A DNA stretch of 64,000 nucleotides from the NCBI RefSeq assembly GCF_014395425.1, contig NZ_CP060711.1:3286001-3350000 (forward strand). The letters are read 5' to 3'. The position numbers and the translations under genes were made by a program. Below the pieces are notes generated by a model. That model was not told the origin of the DNA. It worked only from the letters and a program-made list of their open reading frames with translations, and did not search any database. This DNA comes from Thermomonas brevis (GTDB lineage Bacteria > Pseudomonadota > Gammaproteobacteria > Xanthomonadales > Xanthomonadaceae). Shown here piece after piece: positions 34,901-45,954 of the stretch (position 1 is the stretch's first letter; each line of letters starts with the position of its first letter).

Positions 34901-35497
34901 TCAGGCGGGCAGAGAGTACGAGACTTTCGCGCCGTTCATCGCGATGAAGCCGCGCTTGACCAGTTCGTTGACGATGCGATCCAGGCCGGGAGCATCCAGC
35001 TTGTTGCCGAACCAGGATGCGATCATCTTGCGTAGGGTGCTGTCGCGGAGCGGCCGGTTCTTCGGCATGCCCTTGAGCTTTTCGACCACTGCATCGACCT
35101 GCTCGTCGCGCGTGGCCTCGGCCAAGCCCTTGAGGATCGGGATGCCGTCCAGCGTCGCGGAGCGACTCGCGAAGATGCCTTTTTCCTTAAGGTGAGCGAT
35201 GAGGGGATCGAATCCCGTATCCCGCGAAATGATGTGGAAGAACGCCTTCGGTTCCGCGGCCGCGAGCCGGCCGATGTAGTAGGCGATGTGGAAATCGAGC
35301 GCATTCGAGCCGGAGCCGGAGATGCGCACGTAATCTGCCCGCGCGCCGAGGGACTGCATTGCCGCGGCCAATTCGATGGGGATCTTGGCCTGGTTGGCGC
35401 CGACGAAGACCTTGACCCGGAAATGTTCCTCCGCGAGCAACGCCAGGTTTTTCGGCTGGACGTTTTCGTAGTCGATCAGGACGTAATTGGTCTTCAT
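34901..35497 (-). CDS. NYN/PIN-like domain protein
   Basis: The 198-residue protein starts MKTNYVLIDYENVQPKN. Its acidic clusters are typical of PIN-like (NYN) nucleases: IDYEN, SNALDFHIAYYIG and ISRDTGFDPLI. The C-terminal third (about 125-198) looks like a small winged-helix or OST-HTH-like region (LRKMIASWFGNKL). It may cleave or bind RNA; no substrate is known. It lies four bases upstream of the acyltransferase gene in the same direction, so it may belong to that operon. Confidence 0.8.
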   Translation of the reverse strand: MKTNYVLIDYENVQPKNLALLAEEHFRVKVFVGANQAKIPIELAAAMQSLGARADYVRISGSGSNALDFHIAYYIGRLAAAEPKAFFHIISRDTGFDPLIAHLKEKGIFASRSATLDGIPILKGLAEATRDEQVDAVVEKLKGMPKNRPLRDSTLRKMIASWFGNKLDAPGLDRIVNELVKRGFIAMNGAKVSYSLPA

Positions 35498-35518
35498 CGC
35501 GCTCCAGCCGGATCGGGC

Positions 35519-36475
<957 letters not shown>

Positions 36476-36614
36476 TTAGAGCAATTTCCCTATAATCGGC
36501 CGGATTCGCGCTGGGCGTCGTTCGCCATTAGCTTGGCGGCCGCAGCGCCGCGATACAAGCCGCGATGGCCGCAACGCTGTCGTCCATCCACGACCACATC
36601 GCCCAGGAGCGATC

Positions 36615-37685
36615 ATGCGCATCGGTGTACCCAAGGAAACCAAGACCCTCGAAGGGCGCGTCGCGCTCGTCCCCGCCGCCGCCGGCGATCTGGTCAAGCG
36701 CGGCCACGAGGTGTGGCTGGAGAAGGACGCGGGCGTCAAGAGCGGTTTCGCCGATGAGCAGTACACGCGCCTCGGCGTGAAGATCGCGCCGGATGCCGCG
36801 GCGCTGTACGACAAGGGCGAGTTGATCGTGAAGGTCAAGGAGCCGATCGCCGGCGATCTGGCCCTGCTGCGCAAGGACCACCTGCTGTTCTGCTACCTGC
36901 ATCTGGCCGCCGAGCCGGCGCTGACCAGGCGGCTGCTGGACATCGGCCTGACCGGCGTTGCCTTCGAGACGGTGGAGCTGGCGAACGGCGACCTGCCGCT
37001 GTTGGCGCCGATGTCGGTGATCGCCGGCAAGATCGGCGTGCAGGTCGGCACGCACCTGCTGCACCAGCCGATGGGCGGCAAGGGCAAGCTGCTGGGCGGG
37101 CTGCCGGCGACCGAGCGCGGCAAGGTGGTGGTGTTCGGCGCGGGCAAGGCCGGCGGCACTTCGGCGGCGCTGGCCGCGGCGGCGGGCGCGAACGTCACCG
37201 TGTTCGAAATGCGCGCCGATCGCATGGACGAGATGATGCGGCTCGGCAACAACGTCACCGCGCTGTATCCCTACCACGACGTGGTGGCGCGGGAAGTGGC
37301 CTCGGCCGACCTGGTGGTCGGCGCGGTGCTGGTCACCGGCGCGCGCGCGCCGCACGTGATGACGCGGGAGATGGTGGCGGGCATGGAGCCGGGCAGCGTG
37401 GTGGTCGATATCGCCATCGACCAGGGCGGCTGCTTCGAGACCTCGCGCCCGACCACCTGGAAGGAGCCGACCTACGTGGAGGAGGGCGTGACCCACTTCT
37501 GCGTCACCAACATGCCGGGCGCGGTGCCGCAGACCAGCTCGCAGGCGATCTGCGCGGCGATCCTGCCGTGGGTGAACCGGCTGGCCTCCGATCCGGCCTG
37601 GCGCAGCGATCCGGCGCTGGCGAAGGGCATCAATGTCGATGCCGGCAGGATCGTGCATCCGGCGCTGCGGGACATGGGTCTTTGA
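36615..37685 (+). CDS. ald: Alanine dehydrogenase
   Basis: At 356 residues this NAD-dependent enzyme catalyses the reversible oxidative deamination of L-alanine to pyruvate and ammonia. Landmarks are [31 protein letters not shown], the catalytic-His region [10 protein letters not shown] and the Rossmann motif [14 protein letters not shown]. The end segment [17 protein letters not shown] is typical. A perfect TATAAT (36491-36496) lies upstream with no good -35 box, implying activator dependence, perhaps on an Lrp-type regulator, and a leader of about 110 bases. It is divergent from trxB. Confidence 0.95.
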   Translation: MRIGVPKETKTLEGRVALVPAAAGDLVKRGHEVWLEKDAGVKSGFADEQYTRLGVKIAPDAAALYDKGELIVKVKEPIAGDLALLRKDHLLFCYLHLAAEPALTRRLLDIGLTGVAFETVELANGDLPLLAPMSVIAGKIGVQVGTHLLHQPMGGKGKLLGGLPATERGKVVVFGAGKAGGTSAALAAAAGANVTVFEMRADRMDEMMRLGNNVTALYPYHDVVAREVASADLVVGAVLVTGARAPHVMTREMVAGMEPGSVVVDIAIDQGGCFETSRPTTWKEPTYVEEGVTHFCVTNMPGAVPQTSSQAICAAILPWVNRLASDPAWRSDPALAKGINVDAGRIVHPALRDMGL

Positions 37686-37730
37686 CGTATTATCAAAGGC
37701 CTATGGGAGATTCCTGAGGTCTGATCGCAG

Positions 37731-40106
37731 GTGGCGAAAGCGGCGTCCGAGGTCGGCAAGGCCGGCCGGAAAGCGGCATCGAAGGCGGGCAACGTCCGCG
37801 CGGGCGCAAACCCGCGCCGCTCGCGGCTGTGGCGCGATCTCGCCCTGATCGTGATCGCGCCGGCGCTGCTGTACCTGCTGGCCTGCCTGTTCACCTATTC
37901 GCCGGCCGATCCCGGCTTCGACCGCGATTCCAGCCTGCTCGCGCCGCTGCACAACGTGGGCGGCCCGGCCGGCGCGTGGATCGCCAGCTTCCTGCTGTTC
38001 CTGTGCGGCTACGTCGCCTTCCTGCTGCCGATCGTGCTCGGCGCGATCGCGTGGATCGCGCTGTTCGGCATGGACACGGACGGCGACGGCGAGGCCGACC
38101 TCGGCCCGGCGCTGCGGCTGGTCGGCATCGTCGGCTTCCTGGTCGCGGCCTGCGGGCTGCTGTACCTGCGCGTCGGCGGCGGCAACGATTTCTCCGCCGG
38201 CAGCGGCGGCATCCTCGGCGAACTGACCGGGCGCTCGCTGGAGCGCGGGTTCGGACCGCTGGGGTCCAACCTGTTCCTGCTCAGCCTGCTGCTGGTGTCG
38301 GTGACGCTGGCGACCGGGCTGTCGTGGCTGGCGGTGATGGACCGGATCGGCGGCTGGGTGCTGGCATTGCCGTCGCTGCTGCAGCGCGGCGCGCGGCAGG
38401 GCGTGAAGCAGGCCGAGGAATGGAACGAGGCGCGTGCCTTGCGCGAGGAGCGCGTGGAAGCGCGCAAGGTCGACACCGAGCTGCGCGCCAAGCGCGAGAA
38501 GGTGAAGATCGAGCCGCCGGCCGCGCCGACGGTGGAGAAGAGCGAGCGCGCCAAGCGCGAGCAGCAGATCCCGCTGTTCCACGTCGACGACGGCTCCGGC
38601 ATCCCGCCGCTGGCGCTGCTGGACGATCCCAAGCCGCAGCCCAAGGGCTACGACGCGCAGACGCTGGAAACGCTGTCGCGGCAGATCGAGTTCAAGCTCA
38701 AGGACTTCCGCATCGACGCGGAGGTGGTCGGCGCCTATCCGGGCCCGGTGATCACCCGCTTCGAGGTGCAGCCCGCGCCCGGCGTGAAGGTCAGCCAGAT
38801 TTCCTCGCTGGACAAGGACATCGCGCGCGGCCTGTCGGTGAAGTCGGTGCGCGTGGTGGACGTGATCCCCGGCAAGTCGGTCATCGGCCTGGAAACGCCG
38901 AACACCCACCGCGAGATGATCTATCTCAGCGAGCTGCTGCGCTCCCGGGAATACGACAAGTCGGCCAGCGCGCTGACCCTGGCGCTGGGCAAGGACATCG
39001 CCGGCAAGCCCATCGTCGCCGACCTCGCGCGCATGCCGCACCTGCTGGTGGCGGGCACCACCGGCTCGGGCAAATCGGTGGCGGTCAACGCGATGGTGCT
39101 GTCGCTGCTGTACAAGGCGTCCGCGCGCGACGTGCGGATGCTGATGATCGACCCGAAGATGCTGGAGCTGTCGGTCTACCAGGGCATCCCGCACCTGCTC
39201 GCGCCGGTGGTCACCGACATGAAGGAGGCCGCCAATGGCCTGCGCTGGTGCGTGGCGGAGATGGAGCGCCGCTACAAGCTGATGAGCGCGGTGGGCGTGC
39301 GCAACCTGGCCGGCTTCAACAAGAAGGTGAAGGACGCCGCCGACGCCGGCCAGCCGCTGCTCGACCCGCTGTTCAAGCCGAACCCCGGCCTGGACGAAGC
39401 GCCGCCGACGCTGGAGCCGCTGCCGTTCATCGTGGTCTTCATCGACGAATTCGCCGACATGATGATGATCGTCGGCAAGAAGGTCGAAGAACTCATCGCG
39501 CGCCTGGCGCAGAAGGCGCGCGCCGCCGGCATCCACCTGATCCTGGCGACGCAGCGGCCCTCGGTGGACGTGATCACCGGCCTGATCAAGGCCAACATCC
39601 CGACCCGCATCGCCTTCCAGGTCAGCAGCAAGATCGACTCCCGCACCATTCTCGACCAGAGCGGCGCGGAAACCCTGCTGGGCCACGGCGATATGCTTTA
39701 CCTTCCGCCCGGCACCGCGATGCCGGAGCGCGTGCACGGCGCGTTCGTGTCCGACGAGGAAGTGCATCGCGTGGTCGAGCACCTCAAGCAGGCCGGCGGC
39801 CCGGACTACATCGAGGGCGTGCTGGAAGAGGCGCAGACCCTGTACGACGGCACCAGCGTCGGCGCCAACGGCCTGCCGGAAGCCGCATCCAGCGACGATC
39901 CCGAGGCCGATCCGCTGTACGACCAGGCGGTGCAGATCGTGACCGAAACCCGCCGCGCCTCGATTTCCGGCGTGCAGCGGCGCCTGAAGATCGGCTACAA
40001 CCGCGCCGCGCGGCTGATCGAGGCGATGGAAGCGGCCGGCATCGTCAGCACGCCGGAGCACAACGGCGACCGCACGGTGCTGGCGCCGCCGCCGCCGCGC
40101 GCCTGA
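37731..40106 (+). CDS. ftsK: DNA translocase FtsK
   Basis: From GTG 37731 the protein is 791 residues. Four transmembrane helices (about 33-190) anchor it at the septum. A charged linker of about 110 residues is shorter than in E. coli. The motor follows, with [14 protein letters not shown], Walker [19 protein letters not shown] near residue 440, Walker [14 protein letters not shown] and [12 protein letters not shown]. The C-terminal gamma winged helix ([20 protein letters not shown]) recognises KOPS. It pumps the chromosome terminus and activates XerCD. GTG is preferred since no in-frame ATG lies nearby upstream. Confidence 0.96.
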   Translation: MAKAASEVGKAGRKAASKAGNVRAGANPRRSRLWRDLALIVIAPALLYLLACLFTYSPADPGFDRDSSLLAPLHNVGGPAGAWIASFLLFLCGYVAFLLPIVLGAIAWIALFGMDTDGDGEADLGPALRLVGIVGFLVAACGLLYLRVGGGNDFSAGSGGILGELTGRSLERGFGPLGSNLFLLSLLLVSVTLATGLSWLAVMDRIGGWVLALPSLLQRGARQGVKQAEEWNEARALREERVEARKVDTELRAKREKVKIEPPAAPTVEKSERAKREQQIPLFHVDDGSGIPPLALLDDPKPQPKGYDAQTLETLSRQIEFKLKDFRIDAEVVGAYPGPVITRFEVQPAPGVKVSQISSLDKDIARGLSVKSVRVVDVIPGKSVIGLETPNTHREMIYLSELLRSREYDKSASALTLALGKDIAGKPIVADLARMPHLLVAGTTGSGKSVAVNAMVLSLLYKASARDVRMLMIDPKMLELSVYQGIPHLLAPVVTDMKEAANGLRWCVAEMERRYKLMSAVGVRNLAGFNKKVKDAADAGQPLLDPLFKPNPGLDEAPPTLEPLPFIVVFIDEFADMMMIVGKKVEELIARLAQKARAAGIHLILATQRPSVDVITGLIKANIPTRIAFQVSSKIDSRTILDQSGAETLLGHGDMLYLPPGTAMPERVHGAFVSDEEVHRVVEHLKQAGGPDYIEGVLEEAQTLYDGTSVGANGLPEAASSDDPEADPLYDQAVQIVTETRRASISGVQRRLKIGYNRAARLIEAMEAAGIVSTPEHNGDRTVLAPPPPRA

Positions 40107-40113
40107 AGGCTTC

Positions 40114-40203
40114 CTTGACGCGGATCGACGCGGAAAAAGCGGATCGAGCCAAGCCCGAGGAATGGATCGCTTTATCCGTGTCATCTACGGCGATCCGCGT
40201 CGG
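40114..40203. repeat. Short interspersed repeat with GACGCGGATC ends, copy 1
   Basis: Begins TTGACGCGGATCGACGCGGA and ends with the inverted form (GATCCGCGTC). Internal GCGGATCGAGCC-type motifs recur. The same element lies in inverted orientation at 42.88-42.97 kb. It starts eight bases after the ftsK stop. No transposase is encoded, so it is a non-autonomous palindromic element. Confidence 0.7.
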
Positions 40204-40271
40204 AACGCTTTCCCACATCCCATTCAGCATCGTTTCGCCACACTGCATCGCAACGTTGCAGGAGACCCCGC

Positions 40272-40889
40272 ATGAAGATCGCCACCACTTCCCTGGCCGC
40301 CGCGTTGCTGCTGGCCGCCAATCTCGCCAACGCCGGCGCGCGCGACGAGCTGGACGCCTTCGCCAAGGGATTGAAGGGTCTGGACGGCCAGTTCAGCCAG
40401 CAGGTCTTCGATGTGCGCGGCAAGCGCAAGGAAAGCAGCACCGGCCGCGTGGCGGTGTCCGCGCCGCGCCTGTTCCGCTGGGAATACGTGAAGCCGTATC
40501 CGCAGCTGATCGTGGCCGACGGCAAGACCGTGTGGGTGTTCGATCCCGACCTGAACCAGGTCAGCAAGCGCGCGCAGGGCGTGGAGGAGGCCAACAGCCC
40601 GCTCGCCATCCTGCTGGAGCCGGCCAAGCTGGATCGCGATTTCATCGTCAAGGAAGCCGGCACGCGCGACGGCGTGGAGTGGCTGGAGATCGCGCCGCGC
40701 GGCGCCGACGCCGGCTTCAAGACGGCGCGGCTGGGCTTCGCCGACGGCCAGCTGTCGCAGCTGGACTACGTGGACGCGTTGGGCCAGCGCACCGCCATCG
40801 CGTTTTCCGGCTGGAAGCGCAACCCGGCCTTCGCCAAGGGCACCTTCAGCTACGTGCCGGGCAAGGGCGTGGACGTGATCGGCGGGTAA
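40272..40889 (+). CDS. lolA: Outer-membrane lipoprotein carrier protein LolA
   Basis: The 205-residue protein has a signal peptide (ending NLANAG) and the LolA core: LKGLDGQFSQQVFD, SAPRLFRWEYVKPYPQLIVADGKTVWV region, and GFADGQLSQLDYVDALGQ. It shuttles lipoproteins through the periplasm from LolCDE to LolB. The gene order ftsK-lolA-rarA is conserved in gammaproteobacteria, which supports the call. The repeat between ftsK and lolA probably lies in its promoter region. Confidence 0.95.
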   Translation: MKIATTSLAAALLLAANLANAGARDELDAFAKGLKGLDGQFSQQVFDVRGKRKESSTGRVAVSAPRLFRWEYVKPYPQLIVADGKTVWVFDPDLNQVSKRAQGVEEANSPLAILLEPAKLDRDFIVKEAGTRDGVEWLEIAPRGADAGFKTARLGFADGQLSQLDYVDALGQRTAIAFSGWKRNPAFAKGTFSYVPGKGVDVIGG

Positions 40890-40971
40890 CGCCGCCGGTT
40901 CATGCGCGCCTTGGAGTGGCGTGGACGGCGATCTGAAAATCGCCTGCACGTCGCCCGCGTAGAATCGCGAC

Positions 40972-42336
40972 ATGCCCGCGCGCACGCCAAAGCCCTCCGA
41001 TTCCACCGACCTGCTCGGCAGCGTCGCCGGCGAGGCGCTGCGCCCGCTCGCCGAGCGCATGCGCCCGCGCACGCTGGACGACATGGTCGGCCAGCACCGC
41101 CTGCTGGCGCCCGGTTCCGCGCTGCGCCGCGCGATCGAGGCCGGGCGCATGCATTCCATGATCCTGTGGGGGCCGCCGGGCTGCGGCAAGACCACGCTGG
41201 CGCTGCTGCTGGCGCGCCATGCCGACGCCGAGTTCGTGGCGATCTCGGCGGTGCTGTCGGGCTTGCCGCAGGTGCGCGAGGTGCTGGCGCAGGCGCAGGC
41301 GCGCTTCGACACCGGCCGCCGCACCCTCCTGTTCGTGGACGAGGTGCACCGCTTCAACAAGGTGCAGCAGGACGCCTTCCTGCCGCACATCGAGCGCGGC
41401 ACCATCCTGTTCGTCGGCGCGACCACCGAGAATCCCTCGTTCGAACTCAACTCCGCGCTGCTGTCGCGCTGCCGCGTGCACGTGCTGGAGCCGGTGTCGG
41501 CGCCGGACATCGCGCAGGCGCTGCGGCAGGCGCTGGACGACGAGGAGCGCGGTCTGGGCGGGCGCGGCCTGCGGATCGACGATACGGCGCTGGACGAGAT
41601 CGCCGCCGCCGCCGACGGCGACGTGCGCCGCGCGCTCACTTTGCTGGAGATCGCCGCCGACATCGCGGAGGGCGAGGGCGGCACGATCACCGAGGCCACC
41701 CTGCATCAGGTGCTGGCCGACCGCACCCGCCGCTTCGACAAGGGCGGCGACCAGTTCTACGACCAGATCTCGGCGCTGCACAAGTCGGTGCGCAGCTCCA
41801 ACCCGGACGGTGCCATCTACTGGCTGGCGCGGATGCTCGACGGCGGCTGCGACCCGTCCTACCTGCTGCGCCGGATGACCATCATGGCGGTGGAGGACGT
41901 CGGCCTGGCCGATCCGCGCGCGCTGGAAATGGCGATCAACGTCTGGAACGCCTTCGACCGCATCGGCGCGCCGGAAGGCCATATCGCGCTGTCCAACCTC
42001 GCTATCTATCTCGCCGGCACGGCCAAGTCCAACGCCAGCTACATGGCCTTGAACGCGGCGCGCGCCGACATCGCCGCGCTGGGCACACAGCCGGTGCCGC
42101 TGCACCTGCGCAACGCCCCGACCAAGTTGATGAAGTCGCTGGGCTACAGCAAGGGCTACCAGTACGACCACGACGTCGAAGGCGGCATCGCCCTCGACCA
42201 GACCGCGTTCCCGGACGGGATGGGCGAGCGCGTCTATTACCAGCCGGTTTCCCGCGGGCTGGAGATCAAGCTGAAGGAAAAGCTCGACGCCCTGCGCGAG
42301 GCGCGCGCCCGCGCTCGCGGCGAGCGCGGCGGCTAG
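40972..42336 (+). CDS. rarA: Replication-associated recombination protein A (RarA/MgsA)
   Basis: This 454-residue AAA+ ATPase has LAERMRPRTLDDMVGQHRLL, Walker A LWGPPGCGKTTLALLL near residue 66, Walker B TLLFVDEVHRFNK, sensor 1 GATTENPSFELN and the C-terminal tetramerisation part (SIRSSNPD-like KSVRSSNPDGAIYWLARML). It acts at stalled replication forks with SSB. Its 3' end adjoins the fluoride riboswitch 15 bases downstream. Confidence 0.95.
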   Translation: MPARTPKPSDSTDLLGSVAGEALRPLAERMRPRTLDDMVGQHRLLAPGSALRRAIEAGRMHSMILWGPPGCGKTTLALLLARHADAEFVAISAVLSGLPQVREVLAQAQARFDTGRRTLLFVDEVHRFNKVQQDAFLPHIERGTILFVGATTENPSFELNSALLSRCRVHVLEPVSAPDIAQALRQALDDEERGLGGRGLRIDDTALDEIAAAADGDVRRALTLLEIAADIAEGEGGTITEATLHQVLADRTRRFDKGGDQFYDQISALHKSVRSSNPDGAIYWLARMLDGGCDPSYLLRRMTIMAVEDVGLADPRALEMAINVWNAFDRIGAPEGHIALSNLAIYLAGTAKSNASYMALNAARADIAALGTQPVPLHLRNAPTKLMKSLGYSKGYQYDHDVEGGIALDQTAFPDGMGERVYYQPVSRGLEIKLKEKLDALREARARARGERGG

Positions 42337-42350
42337 GCATACTGCGCGCA

Positions 42351-42400
42351 CGGGAGATGGCATCCTCCCCGAACCGCCGTTCCGGCTGATGATGCCTGCC
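42351..42400 (+). promoter_or_regulatory. Fluoride riboswitch (crcB motif)
   Basis: The conserved pieces occur in order: GGAGATGGCATCCTCC, then CCGAACCGCC, then GGCTGATGATGCCTGCC. The GGCATCCTCC hairpin and the GATGATGCC pseudoknot partner are the hallmark of the fluoride-sensing aptamer. It lies 54 bases upstream of crcB, with a GC-rich expression platform between (42401-42445). Fluoride binding should raise crcB expression. Confidence 0.92.
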
Positions 42401-42453
42401 AACCCCACCACCGGGCGGCAGGCGCGCGCTCCGGTTGCAACGAGGAGCGAACG

Positions 42454-42864
42454 ATGGCGACGATCTGGTGGCAGCAGCTGGTCCTGGTGATGTGCGGCGG
42501 CGCGCTGGGCTCCGCGGCGCGGTTCTGGCTGAGCGGTGCGCTGCTGCGGCGGTTGGGCGAAGGCATCCCGTGGGGCACGCTGGCGGCCAACCTGATCGGT
42601 TCGTTCGCGATCGGCTTTCTCGCGGTCTGGCTGGAAGGGCGCGGCCCGCATGCGTTGTATTGGCGTGCGTTCCTGATCGTCGGCCTGATTGGCGGATTCA
42701 CCACCTATTCCTCGCTGATGCTGGAATGCCTGCTGCTGGCGCGCTCGCCGCGCAGCGGGATGGCGCTGGTCTATCTAGGCACGACGCTGGCCGCGGGGCT
42801 GCTGTTGGTGTGGCTGGGCTCGCGGATGGCGCTGGCGGTCCGAGAGCCGTTTCCAGGTGTATGA
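42454..42864 (+). CDS. crcB: Fluoride ion transporter CrcB/Fluc
   Basis: The 136-residue protein has four hydrophobic helices and the Fluc signatures GGALGSAARFWLSG, GTLAANLIGSFAIGF and GGFTTYSSLMLE. It acts as a dimeric fluoride channel in the inner membrane. The upstream fluoride riboswitch confirms the assignment. The C-terminus is slightly longer than typical. It is followed 12 bases later by the second copy of the GACGCGGATC repeat. Confidence 0.96.
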   Translation: MATIWWQQLVLVMCGGALGSAARFWLSGALLRRLGEGIPWGTLAANLIGSFAIGFLAVWLEGRGPHALYWRAFLIVGLIGGFTTYSSLMLECLLLARSPRSGMALVYLGTTLAAGLLLVWLGSRMALAVREPFPGV

Positions 42865-42875
42865 GCGGGGTTTTT

Positions 42876-42966
42876 GACGCGGATCTATGCGGATGTCACG
42901 GATAGAGCGGATTTACTGCGCAAGCGTCGCTTGATCCGGCTCTTTCCGCGTCGATCCGCGTCAAAC
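42876..42966. repeat. Short interspersed repeat with GACGCGGATC ends, copy 2 (inverted)
   Basis: The reverse complement of this segment begins TTTGACGCGGATCGACGCGG and matches the first 35 or so bases of the copy at 40.1 kb with few differences. The interior has diverged. Together the copies form a 2.8-kb inverted repeat pair around lolA, rarA and crcB. Confidence 0.7.
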
Positions 42967-42985
42967 ATTGCCATCGCGAAAACGA

Positions 42986-43009
42986 AAATCCCGGCCGGAG
43001 CCGGGATTT
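42986..43009 (-). terminator. Terminator of the cytoplasmic-type MCP gene
   Basis: A 10-bp stem, AAATCCCGGC (42986-42995) with GCCGGGATTT (43000-43009), closes a CGGA loop and is followed on the minus strand by TTCGTTTTCG. It is 21 bases past the stop. Confidence 0.85.
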
Positions 43010-43030
43010 CCGAGCGACGCGGGGAGGGCG

Positions 43031-44203
43031 TCAGAACAGTTCGACGCTGCCGGCGTCCATGCTCTGCTGCAGCACCGGCTTGTGCGGCGGGCGCTCCCAT
43101 TCGCCGCGCATCTGGGCGATGCGGCTGCCGATGTGGGCCAGCGCCTTGCGCATTTCCGGGTCCTGGAAGCCGTGGCTGCCGCGCAGCAGGTCGTGCAGGG
43201 TGGTCGCTTCGTTGTTGATCTGCTCCAGGCGCTGCAGGTGCACGCCGGCCGCGGTCAGCGCCTGCGTGGCGATGTCCTCGAACTGCAGCGAGCGCACCGC
43301 TTCCGCCACCGAGCCGTCGATCGCGCGGCCGCAGTCGGCGATGTCGCGCATGCCGTTGCCGAGGCTGCGGTGGATGCCTTCCACCCGGTCCATCATCGAG
43401 GCCGATTCGTTGCGCGCGACGCGGGCGCGGTCGAGGTCGCGCGAGGCGGTCTGCGACACGGTCTCGCGAACCTTGGCGATGGATTCCTTGGCGTTGTGCG
43501 CCAGCTTGCGGATCTGCTCGTTGAAGGCGGTGCTGCGCTCGGACAGGTTGCGCACTTCGTCGGCCACCACCGCGAAGCCGCGGCCGGCCTCGCCGGCGCG
43601 GGCGGCCTCGATGGCGGCGTTCAGCGCCAGCAGGTTGGTCTGGTCGGCGATCGACTTCACGTCTTCCAGCAGCGCGAAGATGCCGTCGAGGTGGCCGGCC
43701 ATCGCGTCGATGTGGCTGACGGTGACGCCGCTCTGGCTGCTGGCCTGCTCCAGCGCCTCGACCAGCTGTTCCATCTGCTGGGTGGCCTGCTGGGCGAAGC
43801 GGGAGATGTCGATGGAGCCGCTGTCGTCGCCGGTGCGCTCGACCAGCCGCGCCACCACCGTGCTCTGCTCGCGCGACTTGCGGTTGACCGCGTCGAAGCT
43901 GCCGCCGAGCTTGGCCACCGATTCGCGGATCAGGGTGCGGGTGCGTTCGATCTCCGCGTGCGAACCATTGATCTCGTTGCCGACGAAGCCGCGCAGCTCG
44001 CCGAGCAGCCTGGCGTGGTCGTGCAGCACCTTCACCTCGGACTTGCTGGGCAGCGCACGCCAGGCCACCACGCCCCACGCGAGCGCGGAGGTGACCACCA
44101 GCGCCAGGCGCACGGCCAGCGGCCAGGCCAGGGCTTCGGCAACGAACAGCAGCAACATCAGCGCGATCGGTGCGGCGATGCGGAGCAGGGCACGGGATTC
44201 CAT
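43031..44203 (-). CDS. Methyl-accepting chemotaxis protein with two N-terminal TM helices and no periplasmic domain
   Basis: The 390-residue protein has two adjacent hydrophobic helices (about 7-48) with almost no periplasmic part. A signalling domain follows, containing the strongly conserved tip [19 protein letters not shown] and [16 protein letters not shown]. The C-terminal region ([21 protein letters not shown]) is unlike the other three MCPs, and it lacks the xWxxF pentapeptide. Its last seven residues, AGSVELF, are identical to those of CheD. It is the last gene of the minus-strand chemotaxis series and has its own FliA-type promoter candidate. It probably reports an internal or membrane signal. 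Confidence 0.9.
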   Translation of the reverse strand: MESRALLRIAAPIALMLLLFVAEALAWPLAVRLALVVTSALAWGVVAWRALPSKSEVKVLHDHARLLGELRGFVGNEINGSHAEIERTRTLIRESVAKLGGSFDAVNRKSREQSTVVARLVERTGDDSGSIDISRFAQQATQQMEQLVEALEQASSQSGVTVSHIDAMAGHLDGIFALLEDVKSIADQTNLLALNAAIEAARAGEAGRGFAVVADEVRNLSERSTAFNEQIRKLAHNAKESIAKVRETVSQTASRDLDRARVARNESASMMDRVEGIHRSLGNGMRDIADCGRAIDGSVAEAVRSLQFEDIATQALTAAGVHLQRLEQINNEATTLHDLLRGSHGFQDPEMRKALAHIGSRIAQMRGEWERPPHKPVLQQSMDAGSVELF

Positions 44204-44231
44204 CGTCGATCTCTGCAGGGACTCAAGGGGG

Positions 44232-44259
44232 ATAACGGCCGGGCAGGGCGCCGGCTTTA
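44232..44259 (-). promoter_or_regulatory. Candidate FliA (sigma-28) promoter of the 43-kb MCP gene
   Basis: On the minus strand TAAAGCCG (complement of 44252-44259) is followed after 12 bases by GCCGTTAT (complement of 44232-44239), 29 bases upstream of the start. The spacer is one base longer than in the other four. Confidence 0.5.
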
Positions 44260-44281
44260 GAGGAATCGCCCGCGGCGGCGC

Positions 44282-45352
44282 TCAGCCGCCGCCGACCGCG
44301 GTGCTCGCCAGCAGCGCGCCGCCGATCTCCTGCAGCGGCAGCACCTGCTGCGCCGCGCCCAGCGTGTAGGCGGCGCCGGGCATGCCCCAGACCACGCTGG
44401 TGGCCTCGTCCTGGACCATGGTGGCGGCGCCGACCTTGCGCAGCGCCAGCAGCCCGCGCGCGCCGTCGTCGCCCATGCCGGTGAGCAGGGCGGCGCTGGC
44501 GTTGGCGCCGGCGGCGACGGCCACCGACTCGAACAGCGCGTCGACGCTGGGGCGGTGGCGGCGGATCGGGTCGTCCTCGCCCAGCCGGCAGCGCCAGCGC
44601 GCGCCGCTGCGCTGCACGCGCAGGTGCAGGCCGCCGGGGGCGACGTAGGCATGGCCGGCCAGCAGCGGCATGTCGTCCTCGGCCTGCACCACGGTCATCT
44701 TACTGTGGCGGTTCAGGCGCTCGGCGAACGGCTTGCTGAAGGCGGCGGGGATGTGCTGGGTGATGACGGTGGCGGGCGCGTCGGCCGGCATCGTTTCGAG
44801 GATGACGCGGATCGCCTCGGTGCCGCCGGTGGAGGCGCCGATGGCGATCAGCCGGTCGGTGGTGCGGTACTTGATGACCGGCGCCGCCTGCGCGGCCGCG
44901 ACAGCCGGCTGCAACCGGGCGACGCGCGCACGCGCGGCGTGGCGCACGCGTTCGCACAGTTCGCCGGCGTAGTTGTTGAGGCCGCGCTCGACGTCGAGCT
45001 TGGGCTTGGTGACGAAATCCACCGCGCCCAGCGCCAGCGCGTCCAGCGTGACCTGCGCGCCGGCTTCGGTCAGCGAGGACACCATCACCACCGGCATCGG
45101 CCGCAGCCGCATCAGGTTCTGCAGGAAGGTGAGGCCGTCCATGCGCGGCATTTCGACGTCGAGGGTGAGTACGTCGGGTTCGAGCTGCTTGATCTTCTCG
45201 CGGGCGATCAGCGGGTCGGCCGCGGTGCCGACCACCTCGATGCCCGGATCGGCCGACAGCAGCTCGGTCAGCACCTGGCGCACCAGCGCCGAGTCGTCGA
45301 CGATCAGGACGCGGATCTTGCCGCCCGGACGCTGGGGAATCTGCATGCTCAT
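44282..45352 (-). CDS. cheB: Chemotaxis protein-glutamate methylesterase/deamidase CheB
   Basis: The 356-residue protein has a receiver domain (about 15-130) with [13 protein letters not shown], then a linker. The methylesterase domain has catalytic Ser in [10 protein letters not shown], His in [12 protein letters not shown] and Asp in [10 protein letters not shown]. It demethylates MCP glutamates when phosphorylated by CheA, resetting receptor sensitivity. ATG 45352 overlaps the cheD stop by one base. No CheA or CheY is in the window, so the core kinase genes lie elsewhere. Confidence 0.96.
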   Translation of the reverse strand: MSMQIPQRPGGKIRVLIVDDSALVRQVLTELLSADPGIEVVGTAADPLIAREKIKQLEPDVLTLDVEMPRMDGLTFLQNLMRLRPMPVVMVSSLTEAGAQVTLDALALGAVDFVTKPKLDVERGLNNYAGELCERVRHAARARVARLQPAVAAAQAAPVIKYRTTDRLIAIGASTGGTEAIRVILETMPADAPATVITQHIPAAFSKPFAERLNRHSKMTVVQAEDDMPLLAGHAYVAPGGLHLRVQRSGARWRCRLGEDDPIRRHRPSVDALFESVAVAAGANASAALLTGMGDDGARGLLALRKVGAATMVQDEATSVVWGMPGAAYTLGAAQQVLPLQEIGGALLASTAVGGG

Positions 45353-45954
45353 CAGAACAACTCCACGGAACCGGCCACCGGCTTCTGCGCCAGCTGGCTG
45401 CGATAGGCGCGTTCGACCCGCGCGATCTCGCCCGCGGCGGGCAGGCGCTTGACCAGGGTGCGCCCGCTGCGGGCGAAGAAGCAGACCTTGCGCGGCTGGT
45501 TGCCGAACAGGTCCTGCGCCAGGATCGGAATGCGCTCGGCCGACAGGTAGTCGAGGACGAAATTGCCGTTGCGCGTGCCGATGGGATCGAGGGTCATGCC
45601 CGGCAGCACGTTGCCGCCGCCGAACACCTTGGCCTGCAGGCGCTGGCGCATCGCGCCGTGCTTGAGCAGGCCGTTGATCAGCAGTTCCATCGCGTGCGCG
45701 CCGTAGCGTGCGCTGCCGTCGCCGGGCGCGGCGTCGGGCAGCATGAAGTGGTTCATGCCGCCGACGTTGGCGCTGGCGTCGTAGATGCAGGCGGCCACGC
45801 AGGAGCCCAGCACGGTGGCGAGCGCGACCTCGTCCGAGGTCACCCGCCATTCGGCCGGCAGCAGCTTGATGACATCGGCGTCCAGCGCCGGGTCGTAGTA
45901 GCTGCCCGGCGGCGGGCTGCGCGCCGGCGCTGCGCGGGAGGGAAGCACGCTCAT
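45352..45954 (-). CDS. cheD: Chemoreceptor glutamine deamidase CheD
   Basis: The 200-residue protein has catalytic Cys in [13 protein letters not shown], His in [10 protein letters not shown] and Thr-region landmarks NGNFVLDYL. It deamidates receptor glutamines to methylatable glutamates. Its C-terminal AGSVELF is shared with the MCP at 43-44.2 kb, which may be a CheD substrate or share a binding partner. ATG 45954 overlaps the cheR stop by four bases; longer in-frame ORFs run into cheR. Confidence 0.94.
   Translation of the reverse strand: MSVLPSRAAPARSPPPGSYYDPALDADVIKLLPAEWRVTSDEVALATVLGSCVAACIYDASANVGGMNHFMLPDAAPGDGSARYGAHAMELLINGLLKHGAMRQRLQAKVFGGGNVLPGMTLDPIGTRNGNFVLDYLSAERIPILAQDLFGNQPRKVCFFARSGRTLVKRLPAAGEIARVERAYRSQLAQKPVAGSVELF

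Noticed and set aside
37701..40184. A long minus-strand frame opposite ftsK
   Set aside because: FtsK on the other strand is unambiguous. The antisense translation is His/Arg/Gln-rich with no motif.
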